Under the pieces are notes generated by a model. It was not told the DNA's origin. It made no database searches and saw nothing but the letters and a program-made list of their open reading frames with translations. DNA of 50,953 nt. It comes from Blastococcus sp. MG754426. Its GTDB lineage: Bacteria > Actinomycetota > Actinomycetes > Mycobacteriales > Geodermatophilaceae. The stretch covers positions 1 to 50,953 of the forward strand of contig NZ_SSXC01000024.1 of the NCBI RefSeq assembly GCF_021699055.1, in the 5' to 3' direction. Every line of letters starts with the position of its first letter. Position 1 is the first letter of the stretch. This document shows positions 25,740 to 33,144 of the stretch, piece by piece. Position numbers and translations under genes: made by a program.

Positions 25740-26129
25740 GCCCATTGCTGCAGGACGTCGACGAAGCCGGCGCCGTGACGGGCGGTGTGGCCAACGGCGG
25801 CGACGTCGGACCCGACGAGCGACTGCTGTCGGTCGCGGAGATCCAGCAGGCCTTCCGCGAGCTGCGTGCCCGCCGTCCGCGAGCCGCAGGCAGGCTGGCC
25901 GCGCACCATGAGCACCTCGTATCCGAGTGCCGTGCACCGGCGGGCACACCGGCTCCGCCCGCTCGCCGCTCAAGGCGGGACGATGGCAGGACGGCGTTCC
26001 CGGCTCGGGACGACACGCACCGCGCGCGGTGGGCTGACAGCGGTGACAGGACGCCGCGGCGAGGCGCGAGCAGGGGTGACAGCGTGCCCGCGGCCGTCCC
26101 GGCCATGGCGGCGGATCTCCGGTGGGTGC
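25736..26129 (+). pseudogene. Truncated hypothetical gene next to the ZIP remnant
   Basis: A GTG at 25736 overlaps the previous stop (GTGA). The first 60 or so codons look like real protein (SVAEIQQAFRELRARRP near residue 30), but the frame then runs into DNA of a different origin at about 26127, where ZIP-like sequence begins in another frame. It looks like the 5' part of a gene cut off by recombination. No function can be given. Confidence 0.35.
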
Positions 26130-26657
26130 CCCTTGTTGGCGTTCGTGGGGGGAGTCATCGGTCTCGACCGAGCCATCGGCTATGTCCAGGCGAGGATGGG
26201 CAGGGGTTAGAGGCAGGGGAGCGCACTGGGGATCTTCTCCGGCGTCTCGCTGGACCTGTTCAGCGACGGCGTCATGATCGGCACCGGCACGGTCCTCAAC
26301 CCAGCTCTGGGCCTTCTCCTCGCCCTTGGGCAGGTCCCCGCCGATGTTCCGGAGGGCTTCGCGGCCATCGCGACGATGCGCAGGGCCGGCATCAGCCGCG
26401 GTCGGCGGGTGCTGCTCGCGGCAGGCTTCGCCGTCCCGATCTTCCTCGGGGCCACGCTCGGCTACTTCGCCCTCCGGGACGCCCCCGAGATCGTCACCTT
26501 GTCGGTGCTCGCGCTCACCGGCGGTGCGCTCACCGCTGTCGTGGTCGAGGAGATGATCGGAGAGGCGCACGAAGGTGAGACCTCACGGCTGGGGCCCATC
26601 TTCCTCACCGCCGGGTTCGCCATCTTCGGCGCCATCTCCGTCTACGTGGGGGCGTGA
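26130..26657 (+). pseudogene. ZIP-family transporter remnant
   Basis: Reads as the C-terminal two thirds of the transporter at 584-1321: PLLAFVGG...IGLDRAIGYVQARMGRG, then a TAG at 26208-26210, then in the same frame GIFSGVSLDLFSDGVMIG to the normal end. The N-terminal helices are missing, three codons are lost near 26148, and the TAG lies in the loop corresponding to residues 85-90 of the intact copy. An ATG at 26274 leaves a 127-residue open frame, unlikely to transport. Confidence 0.85.
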
Positions 26658-26729
26658 CCGAGAAGGGCCCATGGCGCTGCGGCCAGCCGGGGGAGGTGTC
26701 CCAGCCGATTCGGCGGTGGGTCGGTCGGG

Positions 26730-27176
26730 TCAGTCCGCTGCCACGGTCATGACGCCGGTCTGCCCCATGCCGATGTGGAACGAGCAGTCGAACAGGTAGT
26801 CGCCGGCTTCGTCCACCTCGAACTCCACCGTCTCGCTGCGGCCGGGGCCGATGACGGAGATCTCCTCGGTGATGTCCTGCGGGTTGCCCCCGGGAGTGAA
26901 TCGAAAGCCGTGCGTCAGCTCGTCGGCGACGCTCTGCACGGTAAGGCGCAACGGCCGGGGGGCCACGGTGACCGTCGCGGGGGTGAACACGTAGTCGTCG
27001 CTCACCTGGATGGTCAGCTCCTGTACGCCGTCGGCGCCCACCGCGACAACTCCCGGGACTGCTGCAGGAGCCGGAGAGGAAGCTGCCTGCTCATTCGTCC
27101 CGTCGCCTGCGCCGCAGGCGCTCAACGTCAGCACGAGGAGTCCGACGAGTGCGGAGCGTCGGGCCTTGTTGTCCAC
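26730..27176 (-). CDS. Cupredoxin-fold lipoprotein (copy 2)
   Basis: A 148-residue lipoprotein (lipobox TLSAC near residue 21) with a cupredoxin domain clearly paralogous to the one at 7758-8261. Candidate type 1 copper ligands are His in ELTHGFRF and Cys, His, Met in DCSFHIGMGQTGVM. It precedes nothing obvious in its operon and follows the EfeB2 gene by 99 bases on the same strand, so a periplasmic electron or copper donor role beside EfeB2 is possible. GTG start. Confidence 0.87.
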   Translation of the reverse strand: MDNKARRSALVGLLVLTLSACGAGDGTNEQAASSPAPAAVPGVVAVGADGVQELTIQVSDDYVFTPATVTVAPRPLRLTVQSVADELTHGFRFTPGGNPQDITEEISVIGPGRSETVEFEVDEAGDYLFDCSFHIGMGQTGVMTVAAD

Positions 27177-27275
27177 TGGTTGTCCTCGCTGGTTGTCGTG
27201 GTGGGGAGCACAAGAGGGCCAATACGGTCGCGGCGGCTGTACCGCGCTTCATTGGGCGGTGATGTGGGATTGACG

Positions 27276-28601
27276 TCAGGTGAACAGTGCTCGTCCCCAC
27301 CAGTCGTCACCGGATTCGACTCCCGGAGGACAGGCGAAGACCGCCGAGGATGTGTGCTCGATGAACTGGTTCAGGGCATCGCCGGCCAAGTTCCGCTGCA
27401 CCTGCACGAAACCCGTCTCCGGGTTGCGCTGGTACGCGATGAAGAACAGTCCGGCGTCGAGCCGGCCGGATCCGTCCGATCCGTCGACGAAGCTGTAGCC
27501 GCGACGGAGGATGGCCGTCCCGGCGTTCGTCGGGTTGGACAGAGCGACGTGGGAGTCGGCCGGGATGGCCGGATTGCCGTCGACGACCTGGGTGAGGTCC
27601 ACCGGGTCGAACTCGGCGCGCTGCCCCAGCGGCGCGCCGCTGCCCTTGCGCCGTCCCATGGCGGCCTCCTGGCGCCCGAGGGGGACGGCGTCCCAGTCCT
27701 CGACCAGCATCCGGATGCGTCGGGTGACCAGGTAGGAGCCGCCGGCCAGCCAGTCCGCTCCCGGTCCACCGTCACCGGGAGCCACCCACACGAACCTGTC
27801 GAGGGCTTGCCCGTTCTCGGCCTTGAGGTTGTTCGTGCCGTCCTTGAAGCCCATCAGGTTGCGCGGCGTGGCCTGCTTGGTACTGGTCGAGGAAGTCCGG
27901 CCAAATCCGAGCTGCGACCAGCGGACACTGACCACCCCGGCACCCAGCCGCACGATGTTGCGGACGGCGTGCACCGCGACCTGCGGGTCATTGGCGCAGG
28001 CTTGGACGCACAGGTCGCCACCACTGATCGCCGGGTCGATGCGGTCCCCGGCGAACTCCGGCAGCTCGACAAGCGCCGCGGGCTTGCGTGCCGCAAGGCC
28101 GAACCGGTCGCGGCCGTCGGTGGTGGTGAACAGCGTCGGGCCGAACCCGATGGTCAACGTCAGCCCCGAGGCCGGCAGCCCGAGCGCCCCCCCGGTGTCG
28201 TCGGGAGCAGCGTGCTCATTGCCGTCGACGGCGCCGACCGGGCCGGCGTCCTGCCCCGCGGTCATCCGTCGGGCGGCCTCCGTCCAGGTCTTCAGCATCT
28301 CGACCAGGTCGTCCCGGCTGTGGGTGGTGACGTCGAGAGCGACGAAGTGCAGCCGGTCCTGGGCCGGGGTGACAATTCCGGCCTGGTGCCTGCCGGTGAA
28401 GGGGATGGCATCTGCAGCATCGGATCCGGGGGTAACCGGTGCGGTGGCTGTGCCGGCCGTCGCCCGTCCGAGCACCCCACCGGTGGCTCCGGCAGCGACG
28501 ATGCCGAGCGTCCCGCCGCCGGCGATCCCCAGGAGTCGGCGGCGCGACATGCCTCGGGGGTGCGCAGCGTGGCGTTCGCTGGAGTCAGGATCCGTACTCA
28601 T
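27276..28601 (-). CDS. efeB: Tat-exported DyP-type heme peroxidase, EfeB family (copy 2)
   Basis: A 441-residue paralogue of the enzyme at 1520-2848. It has the twin-arginine signal MSRRRLLGIAGGG near residue 18, the GFKDGTNNLK motif and the heme His in ADSHVALSNP. No EfeU or EfeO is nearby. The ATG overlaps the stop of a 15-codon upstream ORF (ATGA), which itself begins 7 bases after the operator. Confidence 0.9.
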   Translation of the reverse strand: MSTDPDSSERHAAHPRGMSRRRLLGIAGGGTLGIVAAGATGGVLGRATAGTATAPVTPGSDAADAIPFTGRHQAGIVTPAQDRLHFVALDVTTHSRDDLVEMLKTWTEAARRMTAGQDAGPVGAVDGNEHAAPDDTGGALGLPASGLTLTIGFGPTLFTTTDGRDRFGLAARKPAALVELPEFAGDRIDPAISGGDLCVQACANDPQVAVHAVRNIVRLGAGVVSVRWSQLGFGRTSSTSTKQATPRNLMGFKDGTNNLKAENGQALDRFVWVAPGDGGPGADWLAGGSYLVTRRIRMLVEDWDAVPLGRQEAAMGRRKGSGAPLGQRAEFDPVDLTQVVDGNPAIPADSHVALSNPTNAGTAILRRGYSFVDGSDGSGRLDAGLFFIAYQRNPETGFVQVQRNLAGDALNQFIEHTSSAVFACPPGVESGDDWWGRALFT

Positions 28602-28645
28602 GGACGACAGGCTCGGCCGATCTGTGCGTCAGGGACAACTGACAC
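28598..28645 (-). CDS. Possible leader ORF coupled to EfeB2
   Basis: GTG at 28645 opens 15 codons (MSVVPDAQIGRACRP) whose stop overlaps the EfeB2 ATG as ATGA. It begins 7 bases past the operator, consistent with a leaderless start. EfeB2 has no clear ribosome site of its own, which favours coupling. Confidence 0.35.
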   Translation of the reverse strand: MSVVPDAQIGRACRP

Positions 28646-28651
28646 GGACTC

Positions 28652-28668
28652 TACTATCGAAGCTAGGA
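28652..28668. promoter_or_regulatory. TACTA-N7-TAGTA operator of EfeB2
   Basis: Arms TACTA and TAGGA (9 of 10), spacer TCGAAGC. Confidence 0.6.
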
Positions 28669-28719
28669 GCCGGGTCGGGGTTCGTGCCATTCCTGCCCAC
28701 CGGAGAAGCGACTTCTCGG

Positions 28720-29595
28720 TCACAAGGCGGACGTGCTCAGCCCGGTGGCGCCCAGCCAGGCCCGCAGCCAGATCATGAGCGCGTCCCACCAGCCGGTCAG
28801 CAGCAGAATTCCCAGAAAGATCATCAAGCCACCGCCGATCCGCATCACCGTCGGGGCGTGACGGCGGGCGAAGGCGGAGAACGTGAGGGCGCGCCGGGCA
28901 CCGAGGGCGACCAGGACGAAGGGGATGCCGAGCCCGAGGCAGTAGGCAAGGGCGAGGACGGCGCCGCGGCCGGCGGATGCCTGGGTGTAGGCGAGGGTGT
29001 TCACCGCGGCCAGGGTCGGGCCGAGGCAGGGCGTCCACCCGAGGCCGAACACGACGCCGAGGACCGGGGCGCCGGCCAGGCCGGCCGGCGGCCGGCGGTG
29101 GATGCGGCGTTCGCGCATCAGCCAGGGGATCGCGCCGAGAAAGGACAGCCCCATCGCGATCACGACGACGCCGGCGACCCGGGTGAGCAGCGGTGCCCAC
29201 TCCAGCAGCAGCCGGCCCAGGCCGCCGAACAGTGCCCCGAAGGACACGAAGACGGCGCTGAAGCCGGCGACGAACAACAGGGAACCGGCGAGTACCCGGC
29301 CGCGGCCGGCGGCTGCCGGCCCGGCCTGTGATGAGGACGTGCTGCCGGTCTCGGGGGAGCAGTCGGCCGATGCCGTCCCCGCGGGGCTGCCGCCGGCAGG
29401 CTGCGGAACCCGGGGCTGGCCGGCGGTGGCCTGGGCGCCGGCGAGCCCGGCGACATAGCTGACGTAGCCGGGAATCAGCGGAAGGCAGCACGGGGAGGCG
29501 AAGCTGATCAACCCGACCAGTGCCGCCACCGCCATGGCGAGCAGCAGGGAGCCATCGGTGACGATCCCGGCGAACGTCGCCGCGAGGTCGCTCAC
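28720..29595 (-). CDS. ccdA: CcdA-type thiol-disulfide transmembrane protein (copy 2)
   Basis: A 291-residue paralogue of the protein at 13937-14773, with the reactive cysteines in FASPCCLPLIPGY near residue 38 (one extra Cys beside the usual one) and GWTPCLGPTL near 192. A Pro/Gly/Ser-rich loop of about 40 residues separates helices 1 and 2. It starts with GTG inside the TlpA2 stop (GTGA overlap), so TlpA2 and CcdA2 form a coupled pair. Confidence 0.92.
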   Translation of the reverse strand: MSDLAATFAGIVTDGSLLLAMAVAALVGLISFASPCCLPLIPGYVSYVAGLAGAQATAGQPRVPQPAGGSPAGTASADCSPETGSTSSSQAGPAAAGRGRVLAGSLLFVAGFSAVFVSFGALFGGLGRLLLEWAPLLTRVAGVVVIAMGLSFLGAIPWLMRERRIHRRPPAGLAGAPVLGVVFGLGWTPCLGPTLAAVNTLAYTQASAGRGAVLALAYCLGLGIPFVLVALGARRALTFSAFARRHAPTVMRIGGGLMIFLGILLLTGWWDALMIWLRAWLGATGLSTSAL

Positions 29596-30206
29596 GCCTC
29601 GGTCTCCTCGATCAGCAGCTCCACCGCAGCGCGTAGGTCATCACCGCGGACCTGGCCGGTGTAGACGGCAGCCACTCGACCGTCCCGGTCCAACAGGATG
29701 GTGGACGGGACGACGTTCGCCGGGAAGCCGCGGAAGGCCAGCGCCACCTCACCGCGAGGGTCGAAGATCGAGGGGTAGGCGACGCCCAGTCTCTCCACGA
29801 AGGCGACGGCCAGTCGTCGCTCGTCCTTGACGTCGATGCCAATGAACTGGACACCGCGGTCGGCCACGTCGGCGTGGACGGCTTGGAACTCCGGCGTCTC
29901 GACCCGGCAGGGGGTGCACCAGGATCCCCAGAAGTTGATGACGGCGACGTCTCCGGCAAGGGAGGAGGACTCGAACGGGGTGCCGTCGAGCAGCTCCCCC
30001 GAGAAGGCAGGGGCCGGCGCGCGCCGCTCTTCCGGGATCACGGTCGCCGCGGCTGTGGGCTCCCGGAATTCGAACTCACCGGCGCCACCCTCGTCGCCGG
30101 TCAGCCCCGCGGAACAGCCGAGCAGCGCGGTCGAGCTCAGCGCTCCGGCGGCGATCAGGAAGATGCGACGGTTGAGCACACGATCGGAGCCAGCTGTGCT
30201 GGTCAC
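29592..30206 (-). CDS. TlpA/ResA-like thioredoxin lipoprotein (copy 2)
   Basis: A 204-residue exported thioredoxin-fold protein with Tat-like/lipoprotein N-terminus (NRRIFLIAAG, lipobox ALLGC), active site WGSWCTPC near residue 97 and the cis-Pro block NVVPSTILLD. It is about two-thirds identical by eye to copy 1. The GTG start overlaps the stop of a 12-codon ORF that starts within the operator. Confidence 0.9.
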   Translation of the reverse strand: MTSTAGSDRVLNRRIFLIAAGALSSTALLGCSAGLTGDEGGAGEFEFREPTAAATVIPEERRAPAPAFSGELLDGTPFESSSLAGDVAVINFWGSWCTPCRVETPEFQAVHADVADRGVQFIGIDVKDERRLAVAFVERLGVAYPSIFDPRGEVALAFRGFPANVVPSTILLDRDGRVAAVYTGQVRGDDLRAAVELLIEETEA

Positions 30207-30241
30207 CGCGGTCGCCGGTCTTCGCGGGATCGACTAAGCAC
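30203..30241 (-). CDS. Possible leaderless leader ORF coupled to TlpA2
   Basis: GTG at 30241, inside the operator spacer and 6 bases after TAACTT, begins 12 codons (MLSRSREDRRPR) ending in a GTGA overlap with TlpA2. The first bases, GTGCTTAG-CGATCC, nearly repeat the start of the SCO1 gene, whose own start codon occupies the same place in its operator. Confidence 0.35.
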   Translation of the reverse strand: MLSRSREDRRPR

Positions 30242-30248
30242 GCTAGTA
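30232..30248. promoter_or_regulatory. TACTA-N7-TAGTA operator of TlpA2-CcdA2
   Basis: Arms GACTA and TAGTA (9 of 10), spacer AGCACGC. Confidence 0.6.
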
Positions 30249-30342
30249 AGTTACAGGCCCTCCAGTAGCGCCGCGATCGTCCACCGTGTGGGCTGCAACG
30301 CATCCGGCCGGCCCCTCTCGGCGCCGGCCGGATGCGCTGGCC

Positions 30343-30648
30343 TCACGAGCCCGGCCGTCTCCATCCCCAGCTCGTGCCGCGGTGGTCGTGGGAAACGTCG
30401 TTGCGACGCTGGAGCTCACGCCTGAGCTTGCGCTCGGAGAGGCGGCCGAAGGAGAAGAAGTCCCCGTCGACCAAGATGCCGGGGGCGAACAGGACGCCGT
30501 GTCGTTCCCCCAGCGCCCGACCCTCCTCGGTCTCCAGGCTGATCTCTTGGGTCTCGAACTCCTGTTCCCGGCTCAGCTGGGCCAGCGTCTCCTTGGCCTG
30601 CTCGCAGAAAGAGCAGGACGTCTGGGTGAGGAGCGTGATGACGGTCAT
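30343..30648 (-). CDS. Glutaredoxin-like small thiol protein
   Basis: A 101-residue protein with a thioredoxin/glutaredoxin fold; CSFC in LLTQTSCSFCEQAKETL near residue 12 is the redox pair, and FAPGILVDGDFFSFG near 55 supplies the cis-Pro region. It has no signal peptide, so it acts in the cytoplasm. The ATG overlaps the stop of the preceding redoxin gene (ATGA). The basic C-terminal tail is variable. Confidence 0.8.
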   Translation of the reverse strand: MTVITLLTQTSCSFCEQAKETLAQLSREQEFETQEISLETEEGRALGERHGVLFAPGILVDGDFFSFGRLSERKLRRELQRRNDVSHDHRGTSWGWRRPGS

Positions 30649-31352
30649 CGGTCGGTCCGAGCAGCCTCGAGGTCGGCGAGGATGGTCTCGACGGGCAGGT
30701 ACATCGTGTAGTCCGGCGCCCCGCCGTAGTCGGCCCGCCAGACGATCTCGCCCTCACCGTCGACGAGGATGAAGCTGTGCCCGGCCGTGGTGTCGCCCAT
30801 CATCCCGTACTTGTTCGCCTTGTAGGCCTCGATCGCGGCCAGGTCCGGGTCGGCCAGTGCGAGGGATTCCAGGCCGTCGTCGTCCATCTTCTGGACCAGC
30901 AGGTCCTGCGGGGCGTTGGTGATGCTGACCAGCCGGTCCACGCCGGCCTCCTCCAGCTGAGGGGTCGCCGCCTCCAGGTCGCGGATCTGGTCCCAGCAGG
31001 CCTGGCAGCCCAGCCCCTCGTGGAAGTACAGCAGCACGTTCTCCCCGCGGAAGTCGCTGAGCGATACGTCCTGTCCGTCCGTCCCCGGCAGGGTGAAGTC
31101 CGGAGCCTCCTCGCCGGGGCCGGGTGATCCGACGTCGTAGCGCTCGGGGTCGGCCGCCCCTGCGGAGCTCGTGCTGCTCTGGTAGAGGGCGTAGAGGCCG
31201 CCGATGACCAGGATCGCCACGAGCCCGGCAACCACCCAGATCCGGGCCCCGCCGCCGCGCTGGTCGCGACGGGCGGCAGCGACGGCTTGTGCGCCTCGTG
31301 TGCTGGGCCCTGCGCTGGGGCTCTTGGTCGTACCGCGTCCACTCATGGTCAT
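30645..31352 (-). CDS. Membrane-anchored peroxiredoxin/redoxin-like protein
   Basis: A 235-residue protein with one membrane anchor (about residues 38-58) and an AhpC/TSA-Redoxin domain outside (PGEEAPDFTLPGTDGQDVSL). The reactive motif is CQAC in FHEGLGCQACWDQI near residue 120, a thioredoxin-type pair where typical peroxiredoxins have a single peroxidatic Cys, so it may be a thiol reductase instead. Start ATG 31352 overlaps the preceding stop; ATG 31346 with GGGAG 9 bases upstream is as likely. Confidence 0.8.
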   Translation of the reverse strand: MTMSGRGTTKSPSAGPSTRGAQAVAAARRDQRGGGARIWVVAGLVAILVIGGLYALYQSSTSSAGAADPERYDVGSPGPGEEAPDFTLPGTDGQDVSLSDFRGENVLLYFHEGLGCQACWDQIRDLEAATPQLEEAGVDRLVSITNAPQDLLVQKMDDDGLESLALADPDLAAIEAYKANKYGMMGDTTAGHSFILVDGEGEIVWRADYGGAPDYTMYLPVETILADLEAARTDR

Positions 31353-31645
31353 GATCTCCCGGTCGGTGAGGTCTCGGTCGGTTCGACGACGCTGTCCTCG
31401 CCGTCGGTCGGGCTAATGGGGGAGGGGTCGACGTCCGAGCTCCGGTTGCGGAATGCGCGCACGATGACCATCGCCAGCGCGCCGAAGACGAGCGCAGCGG
31501 AGAGCCAGCCGGGGACGAACGACAGCGCGTCCTCGACCTGGGCGGCACCCCTTCGCGGAACCCCGATGAGTCCCGAGCGATCGAGACCGACCGCATCGAC
31601 CGAGCCCACCAGCGCTCGGTCGACATCATTGACAGAGAGGCACAC
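31349..31645 (-). CDS. Small single-span membrane protein
   Basis: Up to 98 residues, with one hydrophobic segment (FVPGWLSAALVFGALAMVIV) followed by basic residues and a Pro/Ser/Glu-rich tail. Its stop overlaps the start of the redoxin gene, which supports it as the first gene of that operon. The longest start, GTG 31645, is only 2 bases from the divergent Lgt-like start, so a shorter form (for example GTG 31609) is possible. Function unknown. Confidence 0.5.
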   Translation of the reverse strand: MCLSVNDVDRALVGSVDAVGLDRSGLIGVPRRGAAQVEDALSFVPGWLSAALVFGALAMVIVRAFRNRSSDVDPSPISPTDGEDSVVEPTETSPTGRS

Positions 31646-31647
31646 CC

Positions 31648-32409
31648 GTGCGGCCCGTCCTGTTCGAGGTCTTCGGTTTCCCGATCAACAGCTACGGCGT
31701 CAGCAAGGCCGCCGCCGCACTGGTGGCGGGGTACCTGCTGGCCCGTGAGTTCCGACGCTTGGGATGGAATCCCGACCGCGCCTGGTCGATCGTCATCGCG
31801 GCGACCGTCATGGGATTCGTCGGCGGCAAGCTGTACTACCTCGCCGAGCACGCCGGAAGCCTGTCACTGCATTCGTTCGGACCGTCCGGGTTCACCTGGT
31901 ACGGCGGCCTGATCGCCGGCGTCGCGACCGTCGTGGTGATGGCACGCCGGTACGAGCTTCCGCTGGGGCAGCTGGCGGGGATCGCGGCCGCACCCCTGTC
32001 ACTTGCCTATGGCATCGGGCGCATCGGGTGCTTCCTCTCCGGCGACGGCTCCTACGGGCAGCCGTCTGACCTGCCCTGGGCAGTGGCCTTCCCGGACGGG
32101 ACGATGCCGACCATGGTTCCCGTGCATCCCGCAGCGCTGTACGAAGCAGCCGTCGCGCTGGCCGTCGGCGGGCTGCTGTGGGTTCTGCGCACCCGGTGGG
32201 CACCGCTGCACGTCTTCGGCCTGTACGCGGTGCTCAGCGGAGTCGCACGGTTCCTCGTCGAGGAGATCCGCCTCAACGAGGAGGTCCTGCTCGGGCTGAC
32301 CCAGCCCCAGCTCTGGTCGCTCGTCCTCGTTGCCATCGGTGTCGGTCTCCTGGCGACCGGGAGGCGCGACCGGTCCGGTAGGCAGCCGGTCGCGTCCGCG
32401 GCCGCCTGA
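31648..32409 (+). CDS. Prolipoprotein diacylglyceryl transferase-like protein (Lgt family)
   Basis: A 253-residue protein with about seven membrane helices and the Lgt signature region: WYGGLIAG near residue 92 and GRIGCFLSGDGSYG near 127, then the VHPAALYEA block. In standard Lgt the signature reads GRIGNFxNGE; here Asn is Cys and Asn-Gly-Glu is Ser-Gly-Asp, so lipid transfer to lipoproteins is likely but not certain. The window encodes many lipoproteins. GTG start, followed 3 bases after its stop by a response regulator gene. Confidence 0.8.
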   Translation: MRPVLFEVFGFPINSYGVSKAAAALVAGYLLAREFRRLGWNPDRAWSIVIAATVMGFVGGKLYYLAEHAGSLSLHSFGPSGFTWYGGLIAGVATVVVMARRYELPLGQLAGIAAAPLSLAYGIGRIGCFLSGDGSYGQPSDLPWAVAFPDGTMPTMVPVHPAALYEAAVALAVGGLLWVLRTRWAPLHVFGLYAVLSGVARFLVEEIRLNEEVLLGLTQPQLWSLVLVAIGVGLLATGRRDRSGRQPVASAAA

Positions 32410-32412
32410 GCG

Positions 32413-33144
32413 GTGGAGCCAGACTTCGGCGGTGGGCCAGGTCCTCGCGCCAGCGGAACCGTCCTCGTGGTCGACGACGAGGCGAAGATCCGGGAACTCG
32501 TCGGTGCCTACCTGGAGCGCGAGGGCTACCACGTCCTCCTCGCTGAGAACGGTCTAGACGCGCTGCGCCTGGTCGAACGCCTCCGCCCCGATCTGCTGGT
32601 CCTCGACCTGGGGCTGCCCGACATCCCGGGTGAAGAGCTTCTCCGCCTGCTGCGCCGGTCCAGCGACGTCCCCGTGGTGATGCTGACCGCCCGGGCCAGC
32701 GAGGGAGATCGCGTGGCGGGCCTGCGTCTGGGCGCCGATGACTACGTGACCAAGCCCTTCAGCCCGCGAGAGCTCGTCGCGCGAGTCGGGGCCGTCCTCC
32801 GCCGCGCCGGCGGCGGACGGCCCGGTCGTGTTCCGACCTTCGCCAGTGGCCGGCTGGCTATCGACCAGGAGAGCCGGGAGGTGACTCTCGACGGTGAGTC
32901 GATCGAGCTGACCCGCACGGAGTTCGACCTGCTCGTGATCCTGTCGTCCCGTCCCGGGCGGGCGTGGACGCGTGCCGAACTGATCAGTCGCCTGCAGGGC
33001 CACGGCTTCGATGGGTACGACCGCACGGTGGACGTGCACGTCAAGAACCTGCGGCGGAAGCTCGGCGACCACTCCCGGCGTCCGAGCTTCGTCCTGACGG
33101 TTGCCGGGATCGGCTACAAGTTCGGGGCGACCGCCGATGAGTAG
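32413..33144 (+). CDS. OmpR-family response regulator
   Basis: A 243-residue two-domain regulator. The receiver domain has the acidic pair VVDDE, phospho-acceptor Asp in LLVLDLGLPD near residue 68, and the TKPF lysine near 116; the C-terminal winged helix (about 145-240) ends FVLTVAGIGYKFG. The GTG start follows the Lgt-like gene by 3 bases and the gene overlaps the sensor kinase by 8 bases. The signal and targets are unknown; copper genes follow downstream. Confidence 0.95.
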   Translation: MEPDFGGGPGPRASGTVLVVDDEAKIRELVGAYLEREGYHVLLAENGLDALRLVERLRPDLLVLDLGLPDIPGEELLRLLRRSSDVPVVMLTARASEGDRVAGLRLGADDYVTKPFSPRELVARVGAVLRRAGGGRPGRVPTFASGRLAIDQESREVTLDGESIELTRTEFDLLVILSSRPGRAWTRAELISRLQGHGFDGYDRTVDVHVKNLRRKLGDHSRRPSFVLTVAGIGYKFGATADE

